64,000 bases of DNA from the NCBI RefSeq assembly GCF_023534745.1, contig NZ_JAMHJQ010000003.1, positions 366,504 to 430,503 of the forward strand. Reading direction: 5' to 3'. Every line of letters begins with the position of its first letter. Positions within the stretch are counted from its first letter, which is position 1. The DNA is from Streptomyces sp. 35G-GA-8. GTDB taxonomy: Bacteria; Actinomycetota; Actinomycetes; Streptomycetales; Streptomycetaceae. This document shows, piece by piece, positions 1 through 10,500 of the stretch. Both the position numbers and the translations under genes were made by a program. The notes below the pieces were generated by a model, which saw only the letters and a list, made by a program, of their open reading frames with translations, did not search any database and was not told the origin of the DNA.

Positions 1-3
1 GGG

Positions 4-2772
4 GTGAGGAGCATGCCGACCGGATCCAGTACGCTCCCCGGCGCCGACCCGGCGCGTCCGTCCGGCCCGGACGAGCTGGCCCGTAATCACGACAGCCCGG
101 CCCGCACGCGCCATATCGCGCGCTTCCTCGCCGGCCGCTCGATGCGGACCCACACCAAGGCGTGGACGGCGGTGTTCGCGGCCCTGCTGCTCACCTCGCT
201 CGTGCTCAGCAGCTTCGGTCTCGCCGTACTCTCCGCCGCCCTCGGCCACGCGAGCGTGGAGCGCTACGGCGCGGCGGCGGCGGTGGTCGCGGGCGACCAG
301 GAGACGCGCTTCACCGCCAAGCCCTGGGGATCCAAGCAGCAGACGCAGACGGCGGCGCTCACCGAACGGGTACGGGTGCCACGCTCGGTGCTCCCCAGGA
401 TCGAGGCCGTCCCCGGGGTACGGGCGGCCATCGCCGACGACACCTTCCCGGTCGCGCTGATCCGTCCGGACGGCTCGCTCGTGATCGGCCCCGACAGCGA
501 CTCCGGCGCCTCCCCGGTCTACGGGCACACCTGGCACGCCGCCGCGCTCGCGCCGTTCACGCTTCGCGAGGGCCGGGCCCCGGCGGGTCCGGAAGACGTC
601 GTCCTCGACGGTGACCTCGCCGCACGGGCCGGTGTCCGGGTCGGCGACGACGTACGGCTCCAGTCCACGGACACCCCCGAGACCTACCGGGTCTCCGGCA
701 TCGCGGCCCCCGAGGGACGGGCGGACGACAGCGGGCTCGGCAACCAGGGCGCCGTCTTCTTCAGCGACGAGCGGGCCCGACTCCTCGCCGGCCACCCGGA
801 GACCACCGACGCCATCGGGGTGCTCGCCGACCCCGGCGTCAGCGCCGACACCCTCCACCCCCGGCTGCGGGAAGCGCTCGACGGTGCGCGGCCGGCCACC
901 AGCGCCACCGCCGACGCGCGCTACAAGGACGACAACACCTCACTGCGCGTCCTGACCGGAAACGGCCGAGGGGAGACGGAGTTCGTCACCTCCGCCCCCA
1001 GCCGGATGAGTCTGCTGGCGCTGCTCGGCTCGGTCTGCGCGCTCGTCGTACTGATCGCGCTGCTCGTGGTCTCCAGCACCGTCGCCCAGGCGATCCACCA
1101 GCGCTCCCGCGAGATGGCGCTGCTGCGCGCGGTCGGCGCGACCCCCCGGCAACTGCGCGCCATGGTCGGCCGTGAGGTCAATGTGGTGGCCGCGAGCGCC
1201 GCCCTGGCCGGCGCGATCGGCGCGGCGCCGGTGTTCCTGGCGCTGATCAAGATGCTGCGGACGCGCGGCGCCGTGCCGATCGGGCTCGAACTCCCCGCCC
1301 CCTTCTGGATGTACGCGGCACCGCTGGTCACCGCCGCGCTGACGGTGCTGGTGGCCAGGATCGCCGCCGGGTTCGCCTGTAGCCGTATCGCCAAGGTGCG
1401 CCCCGCACAGGCGATGGGCGAGGCCCAGAGCGAGGCCGAGCAGTTCGGCCGCGGCCGGGCCGTCACCGGCGTCGTGATGCTCGTCCTGGGGTGCGGTGCG
1501 GCCGGTACGGCGGTACTCCAGTTCGGGGAGCTGGCCGCGATGGCGGCCAGTACCGCGGCCGTCTGCCTGGTCATCGCGTGCGCGCTGCTCGGGCCCTGGA
1601 TCGCGTGGGGCGCTCTGCGGGTGCTCGGTGTGCCCGCGGAGCGGCTGGGCGGCGCGGGCGGCTATCTCGCCGCCGCCGCCTCCCGGGCCAACTCCCGCAG
1701 GCTGGGCGCCGCGATCACCCCGATCGTGCTCGTGGTGGCGTTCGCCGGGGTCCAGCTCTCGGCCGGGGCGACCCTCGACACGGAGGGCGGCCGACAGGCG
1801 GGCCGGGCCATGCGGGCCGAACTGGCCATCACCACGGACGGGCCGGGGATCCCGGACGTGACGGTGCGCCGTGTCAAGGAGGTGCCCGGGGTGGCGGCGG
1901 CCACCGGGGTGCTGCACAGTACGGTCGTCCTGGCCCGCAAGGAGGCCGGGGAGCCGAGGCTGGACCGGCTGCCGGTGATGGCCCTGGACCCCTCGGCGCT
2001 GCCCGCCACCATCGATCCGAAGGTCACCGCGGGCGATCTGGGCGACCTGCGCGCGGGCACCGTCGCGGTGGGCGAGGAGCGGGCGCGCTCGCTGGACCTG
2101 GACGTCGGCTCGAAGGTCACGGTGCGCTACGGCGACGGCGCGAACGTGGCGCTGACGGTGGCCGCGGTGTATGAACGGTCCCTGGCGCTCGGCGACTTCC
2201 TGTTCGCCCCCGCCGAACTGGCGCCGCACCTGGCCGCGCCGCTCAACACCCGCGTCCTGCTGAGCCTGGCGCCCGGAACCGCCCCCCAGGACGTGACAGC
2301 GGCGGTGCGGGGGGTGCTGGCGGGCGCCGCGCCCGGAGCGACCGTCGCGGAGCAGCCGAAGGGCGAGCATCTGCAGACCGAGGACCGCGGCGTCGGCCAG
2401 GTCATCTCCCTGGTCGCGGTAAGTGTGATCGGCGGCTTCACGATCATCGCGGTGCTCAGCACACTCGTTCTCATCATGGTCGGCCGCCGTCAGGAGGTGA
2501 TCCTGCTGCGCCTCGTGGGCGCGGGCCGGCGGCAGATCCGCTGGATGCTCAGGATCGAGGCGATGACGGTGATACTGGTGGGGCTGGTGGTGGGTACGGT
2601 GACCGCGCTCGTTCCCCTCCTGGCCTTCAGTCTCGCCACGACCGGATCCGTGCCCTACATCCCGCCCGCCCAGGCGGGGCTGGTGGTGCTGACCGTGGTC
2701 GTCACCGCAGGGGCGGGGTACTTGCTGCCGCTGAGGTCCGCGCTGCGCAAACGGCCGCCGAAGTCTTGGTGA
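4..2772 (+). CDS. FtsX/MacB-type ABC transporter permease
   Basis: Integral membrane permease of the FtsX-like family, 922 residues. An N-terminal membrane segment lies near residues 57-80, followed by a large extracytoplasmic domain. A first FtsX block (about 335-470) carries the family signature of a transmembrane helix followed by REMALLRAVGATPRQLR. More helices lie near 490-590, then a second extracytoplasmic domain, and a C-terminal FtsX block (about 800-915) has the matching EVILLRLVGAGRRQIRWM. Two FtsX blocks in one chain mean it can form the whole membrane part of an exporter, but it has no ATP-binding domain; that subunit is probably just off the left edge. The GTG at 4 sits in GTGA, which suggests a stop/start overlap with an upstream gene; ATG 13 is the alternative start. 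It reads in the same direction as the NRPS genes, so peptide export is a reasonable inference, not a proof. Confidence 0.85.
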   Translation: MRSMPTGSSTLPGADPARPSGPDELARNHDSPARTRHIARFLAGRSMRTHTKAWTAVFAALLLTSLVLSSFGLAVLSAALGHASVERYGAAAAVVAGDQETRFTAKPWGSKQQTQTAALTERVRVPRSVLPRIEAVPGVRAAIADDTFPVALIRPDGSLVIGPDSDSGASPVYGHTWHAAALAPFTLREGRAPAGPEDVVLDGDLAARAGVRVGDDVRLQSTDTPETYRVSGIAAPEGRADDSGLGNQGAVFFSDERARLLAGHPETTDAIGVLADPGVSADTLHPRLREALDGARPATSATADARYKDDNTSLRVLTGNGRGETEFVTSAPSRMSLLALLGSVCALVVLIALLVVSSTVAQAIHQRSREMALLRAVGATPRQLRAMVGREVNVVAASAALAGAIGAAPVFLALIKMLRTRGAVPIGLELPAPFWMYAAPLVTAALTVLVARIAAGFACSRIAKVRPAQAMGEAQSEAEQFGRGRAVTGVVMLVLGCGAAGTAVLQFGELAAMAASTAAVCLVIACALLGPWIAWGALRVLGVPAERLGGAGGYLAAAASRANSRRLGAAITPIVLVVAFAGVQLSAGATLDTEGGRQAGRAMRAELAITTDGPGIPDVTVRRVKEVPGVAAATGVLHSTVVLARKEAGEPRLDRLPVMALDPSALPATIDPKVTAGDLGDLRAGTVAVGEERARSLDLDVGSKVTVRYGDGANVALTVAAVYERSLALGDFLFAPAELAPHLAAPLNTRVLLSLAPGTAPQDVTAAVRGVLAGAAPGATVAEQPKGEHLQTEDRGVGQVISLVAVSVIGGFTIIAVLSTLVLIMVGRRQEVILLRLVGAGRRQIRWMLRIEAMTVILVGLVVGTVTALVPLLAFSLATTGSVPYIPPAQAGLVVLTVVVTAGAGYLLPLRSALRKRPPKSW

Positions 2773-2941
2773 TCAGCCCTCTGGGCTGCGTGTTTACAAC
2801 AGCACTTAAATCCTTGTTCGAGCCTTCACCTCTGCTGAAGAATCCTTTTCGTGCGGTCGACTGCGCGTAACCGAAGCGGTCGGCCGCCGTGCCGCGCGGT
2901 ACACGCCGGACTTCGCACAGTGAAGAAGGAGCTTGTTCGCA

Positions 2942-4351
2942 GTGTTGGGGATCATCGCGGAAGAGAAGGTCAGTGGCGCTCCCTTCAGCCTTCCCCTCGA
3001 CCGCCTCGGCTGTCTGGGCAGCCTCGGCAAGGAGCACGGAGTGGTCGGCGCACAGCTGGCGGTGTACCACCGAGGAACCCTGCGCACCTGGGAGTTCGGC
3101 GAGGAGGAGTACGGCGGCGGACGTCCCGTGCGCCGTGACTCCGCCTTCCCCTACGGCTCCGTCACCAAGGCGCTGACCGCGGCCTCCGTACTCCAGCTCG
3201 TCTCCGACGGCGACCTCGACCTGAATCGTCCGGTGCGCACCTGGCTCGATGACCGGGGTGCCGCCGGCAACCACCCGGGACTCGGCGCCACGCTCCGTCA
3301 ACTCCTCAGCCACACAGCCGGGTTGCCGTCGGACCACGACGACGGCGACGCCACCTCGCTGCGCCGCTGGCTCACCGGCTTCCTGGCCACCGGCCCGGCG
3401 GACGCGCCCGCGCTGTGGCCCGCCCCCGGCTCCTTCTCCTACTCCAACGTCGGCTACGGCATCGCGGGCCGCGTCGTCGAGGCCGCCACCGGACTGACCT
3501 GGTGGCAAGCCGTACGCGACTATCTGCTGGCCCCCCTGGGCACCGGCATCGGCCTGCTGCCCGGCGCTCCACAGGACGGCGAGCCGGTCCGCGCGGTGGC
3601 AGGACACACCACACACACCACCCCCGGCGGCGACCGCGTGGTGCACTCGGTGCGCTGCTCCGCCGACGCGGGCTTCACCCCCGCGGGCGGCCTCGCCGGC
3701 AGCGCCGCCGACCTCGTACGCTTCGCCCAACTGCATCTGGACGACCCCGGTGACCTGGACAGGGACGCCGTGGCCGACTCCGAGACACTGCGCGAGATGG
3801 CCCGGCCGGTCGCCGGTGCGGAACCCTTCGGGCTGGCCGACGGCTGGGGCCTGGGCCTGGGCCACTTCGGCCCGGCGGAGGACCGCTGGCTCGGCCACGA
3901 CGGAACGCTGGACGGCACCACCTGCCATCTGCGCATCCACCCGAAACAGGGCACCGTCGTCGCGCTGACGACCAACTCGGCCTCCGGGCAGGGGCTGTGG
4001 GAGGCGGTCCTGCGCGAACTGCGGTCGGCAGGCCTCCCCGTCGGCGTCTACAGCGTGGTGCCGCCGTCCCCCGGATCCACGGCGGGCTTCGCGGACTGCG
4101 CCGGCACCTACCGCAACGGCGACCTCGCCGTAACGGTCAGTCTCGACGACCGCAACATCCTGCTGGAACTCCCCAACGGCGCGCGGGACTCCGCCGCCTC
4201 CCACAGCGATCTCGTCTTCTCCAGCCGACCGGGGGACGCGGGCGTGTTCCTCGGCAGGTTCCTCAAGGACGCGACCACCGGGGACGTACGCGTCCTCCAG
4301 TACAGCGGCCGTACGCTGCTGCGCCAGCCGGTCGCGGCACAACCACACTGA
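2942..4351 (+). CDS. PBP-type stand-alone thioesterase/peptide cyclase (beta-lactamase superfamily)
   Basis: Serine enzyme of the class C beta-lactamase/DD-peptidase fold, 469 residues. The three family motifs are present: SVTK (nucleophile Ser73, Lys76), YSN (Tyr167) and HDG (319-321, in the KTG/HTG position). A C-terminal domain of about 100 residues follows, as in the lipocalin-like tail of SurE-type cyclases. There is no signal peptide, which argues against a cell-wall DD-peptidase. It sits directly before an NRPS assembly line that lacks a thioesterase and ends in an epimerization domain, the setting of SurE, DsaJ and WolJ, which take the peptide from the last carrier domain and close it head to tail. 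GTG 2942 is preferred because AGGAG (2927-2931) lies 10 nt upstream; TTG 2933 would leave only 1 nt. The fold is certain; the cyclase role is inferred from length and context. Confidence 0.85.
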   Translation: MLGIIAEEKVSGAPFSLPLDRLGCLGSLGKEHGVVGAQLAVYHRGTLRTWEFGEEEYGGGRPVRRDSAFPYGSVTKALTAASVLQLVSDGDLDLNRPVRTWLDDRGAAGNHPGLGATLRQLLSHTAGLPSDHDDGDATSLRRWLTGFLATGPADAPALWPAPGSFSYSNVGYGIAGRVVEAATGLTWWQAVRDYLLAPLGTGIGLLPGAPQDGEPVRAVAGHTTHTTPGGDRVVHSVRCSADAGFTPAGGLAGSAADLVRFAQLHLDDPGDLDRDAVADSETLREMARPVAGAEPFGLADGWGLGLGHFGPAEDRWLGHDGTLDGTTCHLRIHPKQGTVVALTTNSASGQGLWEAVLRELRSAGLPVGVYSVVPPSPGSTAGFADCAGTYRNGDLAVTVSLDDRNILLELPNGARDSAASHSDLVFSSRPGDAGVFLGRFLKDATTGDVRVLQYSGRTLLRQPVAAQPH

Positions 4352-4582
4352 GCACCGCCGTGCCCGGCCGCGCGAAGCGGGCGGCCACGGCGGGTCAATC
4401 AGCCGGCGAACACACACGCAGGGCAGATGCGCGCGGCACCGGAGCGCATCTGGCGGTCACGCACGCGCCCAACCGTCACTCGGAGTGAACGAGCGGGTGC
4501 GATGAGTGCCCGGTCCCCTCGGATCGGTATCCCGCACGCGGCACAGGCCACCCTCCCTCTCGGCGCTCCATGGGGTCTCGAC

Positions 4583-7500
4583 ATGAACTCAGACAGCAAC
4601 TCCCTTACGCACGGCCGTCGGACAGCCGGTGACCGCACCCTGCACGGACTGTTTGAGAGCCGGGCGGCGCGCCGACCCGACCACACCGCCGTCGAGTGGG
4701 GCGCGGTCCGGCTCAGCTACGCCGAGATCGAACGGCGCGCCAACCGGCTCGCGCACCGGCTCGCCGCCCGGGGTGTTGGACCCGAGACCCGGGTCGGCGT
4801 CTGTCTGCGGCGCGGCCCCGAGCTGATCGTCTCGCTGCTCGCCATTCTCAAGGCGGGGGGAGCCTACGTACCGCTCGACCCCAACTACCCTTCCGAGCGG
4901 CTGTCGTTCATGGTCGAGGACGCCGGGATCGAGCTGGTGATCAGCGACGGCGGGCCGGGGGCGCGGCCGGACAACGCTCCCGACACCCTGTCCCTGGACA
5001 GCCTGACGGCGGTGGACCCGGACGGACCCGATTCCGCGCCCGACGTCACCACGCACCTCGACAACACCGCCTACATCCTGTTCACTTCCGGCTCCAGCGG
5101 CACCCCCAAGGGCGTGGCGGTCAGCCACCGCGGCCTCGGGAACCTCGCCCTCGCCCATGTGGCGGCGCTGGCCATCGACGAGGACAGCCGCGTCCTCCAG
5201 TTCGCCTCGCCCAACTTCGATGTCTCCATCGCCGACCTGGTGCAGACCTGGTACGCCGGTGCCACGCTGATCCTGCCGGAGAGCCCGACCCAGGCGGTCG
5301 GTGAAGCGCTCGGAGCCCTGCTCGCCGACGCGGCCGTCACCCACACCATGATGCCGCCGTCCGTGCTGGCCACGGTGGCACCACCGATCGAGCTGCCCCA
5401 CCTGCGCGCGCTGGCCACCGGTGGCGAGAACTGCCCGCCGGAACTGGTCGCCCGCTGGGCCGAGGGCCGGCGGATGATCAATATGTACGGCCCCACCGAG
5501 GCGACCGTCACCGTCACCCTCAACGGTCCGCTGCCCGCCGACCTCACGGTCGCGCCCGGCATCGGCCGGGCCATCGAGGGCGCACGGGTCATGGTCCTGG
5601 ACGAGAAGCTGCGACCGGTGCCCGAGGGCGGTACCGGCGAGCTGTGCATCGCGGGCGACGGCCTCGCCCGGGGATACGTCAACCGCCCCGGGCTCACCGC
5701 AGAACGCTTCGTCGCGGACCCGTACGGCCCCCCTGGATCGCGTATGTACCGCACGGGCGACCTGGTCAGACTGGAGCCGGGCGGCGAGCACGAGTTCATC
5801 GGCCGCGCCGACGGCCAGGTCAAGATCCGCGGCCTGCGCGTGGAGCTGGGCGAGATCGAGGCCGTCCTGACCGAGCACGAGGCGGTCCTGCAGTCGGTGG
5901 TCACCCTGGCCGAGAACGCCGGTACGGACCAGCTCGTCGCCCACTACGTACCGGCGCGGCCCGAGGCGGATCCGGGCCCCGCCGAGCTGCGCCGGCACGC
6001 CTCGGGCCGGCTGCCCGTCCATATGGTGCCGACCGTCTACCTCGCCATGGAGCGACTGCCACTGACACCCAACGGCAAGGTGGACCGCCGGGCGCTGCCC
6101 GCGCCCGGTGACCTCGTCGACGGCGCGGACCTGGCCGAGTCCGCCCCGTACACGGCGCCGCGCACCGCACTGGAATCGGAACTCACCGAGATCTGGGAAG
6201 ACGTGCTCGGGCGGACACGGATCGGTGTGACGGACGACTTCTTCGCCATCGGCGGCGACTCCATCTCCGGTCTGCGGATGGCCTTCCAGGTCGAGCGTCG
6301 GCTCGGCCTCACCCCCACATCCACCGCGCTCTTCGACCACCCCACCATCGCCGCGTACGCCGGCTACGCCGCTGGGCTGACCGAGCGCGGCACCGGCACC
6401 GACAGCACTGGCGGCGTCGGCGGGGCGGCGGGCAGCGGGGCGTCGATCGTCCGCGCCGACCGGGGCGGGGCGCTGCCGGCCTCGTCCGCGCAACAGCGCC
6501 TGTGGTTCCTGGACGCGTACGAGCCGGGCGGTGCGGCATACAACTGCACCACGGGGCTGCGGCTCACCGGCGAACTGCGGACCGACGCGCTCGCCACCGC
6601 GCTGACCGCCATCGTCGCCAGGCACGAGCCGTTGCGTACCACCTACTCCGAAGCCGACGGCCAGGTGCTCCAGATCATCGGCGACCCGGCGCCGGTGCCA
6701 CTGCCGGTCACCGATGTCTCGGCGGACCGGGGACGGCTCGACCAGGTGCTGCGTGCGGAGGTGTCCGCGCCCTTCGACCTCGGGTCCGGACTCGTACTGC
6801 GCGCGCTGCTGGTACGGACCGCGCCCGACGACCATCTGCTCGCGCTCACCGCGCACCATATCGCCGCCGACGCCTGGTCGATGGAGGTGATCGCGCGGGA
6901 GCTGGGCGCGTTGTACACCGCTGCTCTCGCGGTACGGCCCGTCGACGCGGTTACGGATGCGGGCGCCGACGCGGAGGCCGGCACGGATGCGGTGCTCGCG
7001 GCTGCCGGACTGCCCGAACTCGCCATCCAGTACGCCGACTTCGCCATGTGGCAGCGCCACCGCCAGGGTGAACCCGTGGTGGACGAGCAGCTGGCCCACT
7101 GGAAGCGGGAGCTGGCGGATGTCACGCCGCTGGAGCTTCCCACGGACCGGCCGCGCCCCGCCGTCCGCACCTCCGCCGGTGCGCGACGGCTGTTCGATGT
7201 GCCGGCCGAAACCGTCCGGGGACTCACCGTCGTCGGCCGGGCGCGCGGCACCACCCTCTTCGCGCCGCTCGCCGCCGCCACACAACTGCTGCTCGCGCGC
7301 TGGTCGGGCCAGCGCCACATTGTGCTCGGCACCGCGGGCGCGGGCCGGGACCGTGCCGAACTCGCCGACATCGTCGGTTTCTTCGTCGATACGCTGGTGC
7401 TGCGCACGGAGGTGGACGAGGCGCTGACCTTCGAACAGTTCACCGACCGCGCGCGGGAGAGTGTGCGACAGGCGCTGGACCACGCGCTGGTGCCGTTCGA

Positions 7501-10500
7501 CCGGGTCGTGGACGCCGTACTCCCCGAACGCGACCCGAGCAGGCCCCCGCTCATTCAGGTCATGCTCGTCCTCCAGAACGCCCCGGCCGGGGTTCCCGAA
7601 CTGCCGGGTATCCACGCTTCGACGGTCGAACTCCCGCGTGAGGCGGCGCTGTTCGACGTAACACTGGAGTTCTGGCACAACGCCGAAGGCGGGCTTACGG
7701 CATCTGTCGAGTACAGCACCGATCTCTTCGATGCCACCACCATGGACCGCCTCACCCGCAACCTCATCACACTGCTGGGCGAACTGGTCGCCGCTCCCGA
7801 CCGTCCGATGGCGGAGGCCGGCACGCTGGACGCCGCGCAGACCAGGAGGCTGCTGGAGGAGTGGGGCAGGGGTGAGGAGCAGTCGGAGCGGTTGACGCTG
7901 GCGGGGATCTTCCGTGGTCAGCTGGAGCGGACTCCTGATCTGCCGGCGGTGATCACCGATGAGGTGACGCTGACGTATGCGGAACTGCATGGTCGTGCGG
8001 CGAAGCTCGCGCGTTTCCTGATCGCTGAGGGGGTGCGGCCGGGGCAGCGGGTGGCGGTCGCCATGGAGCGCGGTGTGGAGTGGCTTGTCGCGCTGTTGGG
8101 CGTGGTGCACGCGGGTGGTGTGTATGTGCCGGTGGATCCGAAGTTCCCCGCCGACCGGTTCGCGCACATGCTGGCTGATTCGGGCGCGGTGTTGGTGCTT
8201 GCCGAGTCGTCTCTGGGCGCGGCTACCCCGGTAAGGGCTGGTGTCCGGGTGGTGGATGTGGGTGCTTTGGGTGGGGAGTTGGTGGGGTTGTCGTCGGTTC
8301 TTCCTGTGGTGTCGGTGGATCTGCGGCAGCCGGCGTATGTGATTTATACGTCGGGTTCGACGGGTGTGCCGAAGGGTGTGGAGGTTCCGAGTGGTGGGTT
8401 GAGTGCGTTTGTGGCGGGGTTGGCGGTGGGGTTCGGGGTGCGGCCGGGGGATCGGTTGTTGCAGACGGCGTCGCCGAGTTTCGACGCGTCGATTCTTGAG
8501 GTGCTGGGCGGGTTGGGTCTGGGTGCTGCGCTGGTGGTGACTCCGGCGGGTGTGGTGTCGGCGGAGGACATGGTGGGGCTGCTGGAGCGCCATCGCGTGA
8601 ATCACGCGTTTCTGGTGCCTGCTCTGTTGGCGGCGCTGCCGGTGGTGGAGTTGCCCGAGTTGCGGTCGTTGATGGTGGGTGCGGAGGCGGTGAGTGCTGA
8701 TCTGGTGGCGCGTTGGGCGCCGGGTCGGCGGATGGTGAACGCGTACGGTCCGAGTGAGGCGAGCGTCGCGGTGACATTCAGTGATGCTTTGCCGGTGGCT
8801 GCGGGGAGGGTTCCGCCGATCGGGCGGCCGGTTGCCGGTGCTCGCGTGTATGTGCTGGATGGGTGGTTGCGGCCGGTTCCGGTGGGTGTGGCGGGGGAGT
8901 TGTTTATTGGTGGTGGGGGTGTGGCTCAGGGGTATGTGGGGTTGCGGGGGTTGACGGCTGAGCGGTTTGTGGCGGATCCGTTCGGTGGGTCGGGTGCGCG
9001 GATGTATCGGACCGGGGATGTGGTGCGGTGGTCGGTTGATGGTGTGCTGGAGTTTGTGGGGCGGTCCGATGATCAGGTGAAGGTGCGGGGTTTCCGTATC
9101 GAGTTGGGTGAGGTGGAGTCCGCACTCGTTTCCCATCCCGAGATCGCACAGGCGGCGGTGCTGGCCGTGCGGGGCCGGGGCAGCGCGAAGCGGCTGGTCG
9201 GCTACGTCGTTCCGATACCCGGGTCGGCGCCGACGGTGGCCGGGCTGCGGGAGTTTCTGGCGGGTGTGCTGCCGGAATACATGGTGCCGTCCGTCTTCGT
9301 GGCGTTGGACGCGCTGCCGTTGATGCCGAACGGCAAGGTCGACCGCAAGGCGCTGCCCGCCCCGGAGTCGTCCCCCGAGTCGTCCGGTGTTCCGGGGGCC
9401 GGGTTTGTGGCGCCGCGTTCCGCGACGGAGGAGATCCTGTCCGGGATCTGGGCGCGTGTGCTCGGTCTTGAGCAGGTCGGTGTGGAAGACAACTTCTTCG
9501 ATCTCGGCGGGGACTCGATCCTCAGCATCCAGGTCGTCTCCCAGGCCCGCGCCGCCGGCATCGCGCTCGCCGTGCAGGACCTGTTCGTACGGCAGACCGT
9601 CGCGGCTCTCGCCGCCGCGCTGACCACTACCGCTGCTGACGAATCCGTCGGCCAGGACCGACCGCCCGTGGAGGGCCCTGTGGTACTCACGCCCATTCAG
9701 CGCTGGTTCTTCCGCACGCACCGCAAGGACCCGCGGTCGCTCAGCACGGCCGTACGGCTCGGCCTGCGTCCCGGCACCGACCCGACAGCGCTCGCGGGTG
9801 CGGTGACCGCGTTGGTGGCCCATCACGACGCCCTGCGACTGCGTTACGAACGGACCGGCGCCGGCTGGCGGCAGCGCAATCTCGCCGAGGACCGCTCCGT
9901 CACCCTCGACCGTCACGATCTTTCGGCGCTCCCGGAGCCGGCCGCGCGGGCGGTCATGGACGAGACCGTCGAGGCCCTGCGGACCGGGTTCGATCTGGCG
10001 GAGGGACCGCTGATCCGCTTCGCGCTCTTCGAACGCGGAGAGGACGGCGATCAGTTGGCGGTGGTCGCGCACCATCTGGTCGTGGACGAGGCGTCGTGGC
10101 GGGTGCTGTTGGAGGATCTGGCGCTGGCGTATGGGCAGTTGGTGTCCGGGATGGTGGTGGATCTGGGGCCGCGTTCCGCGTCGTTCCAGGAGTGGGCTTC
10201 GCGGTTGCGTGCGCATGTGGAGGCGGGTGGTTTCGACGCGGAGCTGGAGTACTGGAGCCGGGTCGGCCAGGACGTACCCACCGGACTGCCCGGCCAGGGC
10301 ACACCCGCGCCCGATGCCCCGCACCAGCGCCTGGTCACGTCGGTGGAGCTGTCGGCCGAGTCGACGCGCAAGCTCTGCCACGATGTCACGTCGCTGTACC
10401 GGACCGGGCCGGACGGCGTGCTGCTCGCGGTGCTCGGCCGGGTACTGGGCCGGTGGACCGGTCAGAACCGCGTCGTCGTGGATGTCGAGCGAGCGGGCCG

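Noticed and set aside
2775-2787. Small hairpin AGCCC-TCT-GGGCT after the ABC permease gene as terminator
   Set aside because: Only a 5-bp stem; too weak to claim.
2942-4351. Beta-lactamase resistance gene
   Set aside because: No signal peptide, a C-terminal extra domain and position beside a TE-less NRPS favour a PBP-type cyclase.
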